Source: Priapulus caudatus (taxonomy: Eukaryota; Priapulida; Priapulimorpha; Priapulimorphida; Priapulidae). Taken from it: a DNA stretch of 40,299 nucleotides. Where the stretch lies: the NCBI RefSeq assembly GCF_000485595.1, contig NW_014579124.1:2699-42997 (forward strand), written 5' to 3'. Shown one piece after another: positions 39,790-40,299 of the stretch. A program made the translations under genes and the position numbers. Numbering within the stretch: the stretch's first letter is position 1; the number at the start of each line of letters is the position of its first letter. The notes under the pieces were generated by a model. It saw nothing but the letters and a program-made list of their open reading frames with translations. It made no database searches and had not been told where the DNA came from.

Positions 39790-40246
39790 CTAAGGCTGTT
39801 AAAAGTTTATCTTGTACTTTGTAGGTAAAGTAATTTGTAAAGCTTATATTTATAATTATATTCAGATTGATTCAGACCTAGGATATAATAACCAAGATAT
39901 AACGAATAAGTGGGAAGAAGGAGCCCCACAATGTAAGGGTGTGCTCATCATACTTTTTGTGCGTTTTTCCTGGGTGATTATCTAAAATATTGAATTTAAA
40001 AATGACTGTAATAAGAATGAATGCGTGGATAAAAATACATCTCTCCCCAACCAGGGTAATGTTTAATTCTTGATATAGGCCTACTACCTGCAACACTGAC
40101 TACTATACAATCACCGATTTTCTTTTAAAATGCAGAGAATATAATTAGTGTACCTAAAGCCTGGTTGTACCTAGTGCCCTCTTGGTAGTTGTCAGACATA
40201 GGATATAGATCTAAATTGTGATATCTAATTTGTGATTATGCTCACG
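39790..40246 (+). repeat. Third copy (C) of the RCBTB upstream flank
   Basis: It matches 24717-25190 with small indels: CTAAGGCTGTTAAAAGTTTA, CACAATGTAAGGGTGTGCTC and CAGGGTAATGTTTAATTCTT are shared. The match ends just before the position where RCBTB exon 2 would come. Copy B shares only the second half of this stretch. Confidence 0.88.
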
Positions 40247-40299
40247 TCGGTTCAAGGATAGAGAACATGTATCCCAATAAAACCAATGTCATTTACATC

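Overview
This is animal (metazoan) nuclear DNA, most likely from an invertebrate. Exons are split by introns with GT...AG ends, and one intron has GC...AG ends. Simple repeats fill the introns, inverted-repeat mobile elements are scattered through the window, and all three recognisable genes are ordinary animal genes. The phylum cannot be fixed from this sequence. There is no sign of bacterial operons, CRISPR or a virus.

Layout. (1) About 1.75-18.3 kb, + strand: a gene for an NCK-type SH2/SH3 adaptor. Exon 1 (1755-1895) carries the first half of SH3-1. A large GC-rich exon (about 12275-13279) carries the SH3-1 tail, SH3-2, SH3-3 and the start of SH2. The last exon (18067-18273) carries the rest of SH2 and the stop codon. 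The roughly 10 kb intron 1 is almost entirely low-complexity arrays: TG minisatellite, GA-rich, CA, TCACATACCC and CT-rich. (2) About 18.3-25.2 kb: no identifiable gene; three inverted-repeat elements, a CAG/CAA tract and a purine-rich minisatellite. (3) About 25.2-33.1 kb, + strand: an RCBTB-type gene (RCC1 propeller plus BTB domain), with 13 exons traceable from the second propeller repeat to the stop codon. (4) About 34.0-35.4 kb: a possible LINE tail, an antisense Ulp1-protease/PHD-finger relic of mobile-element type, and one exon of a KIF-binding-protein (KIFBP) gene. (5) 35.5-38.3 kb: a second, partial copy of the 5' part of the RCBTB region; its upstream flank recurs a third time at 39.79-40.25 kb.

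Sequence quality shapes what can be said. Single-base indels break coding frames in all three genes, and the GC-rich and low-complexity stretches look like uncorrected long-read sequence. The two RCBTB copies are damaged in different exons: exon 2 is intact only in the downstream copy and exon 5 only in the upstream copy. The simplest reading is two alleles, or gap-fill patches, placed in tandem by a draft assembly. A genuine local duplication is not excluded.

The genes do not form one pathway. NCK links phosphotyrosine signals to actin regulators, RCBTB proteins are linked to cullin-3 ubiquitin ligase function, and KIFBP binds kinesin motors. I found no novel multigene system. The most useful leads are the Ulp1-PHD relic beside the KIFBP exon, a TIR element family with nested ends, a MITE with a clear 4-bp target duplication inside an RCBTB intron, a GC-AG intron kept in both RCBTB copies, and an 83-bp tandem repeat built from an NCK exon-intron junction.
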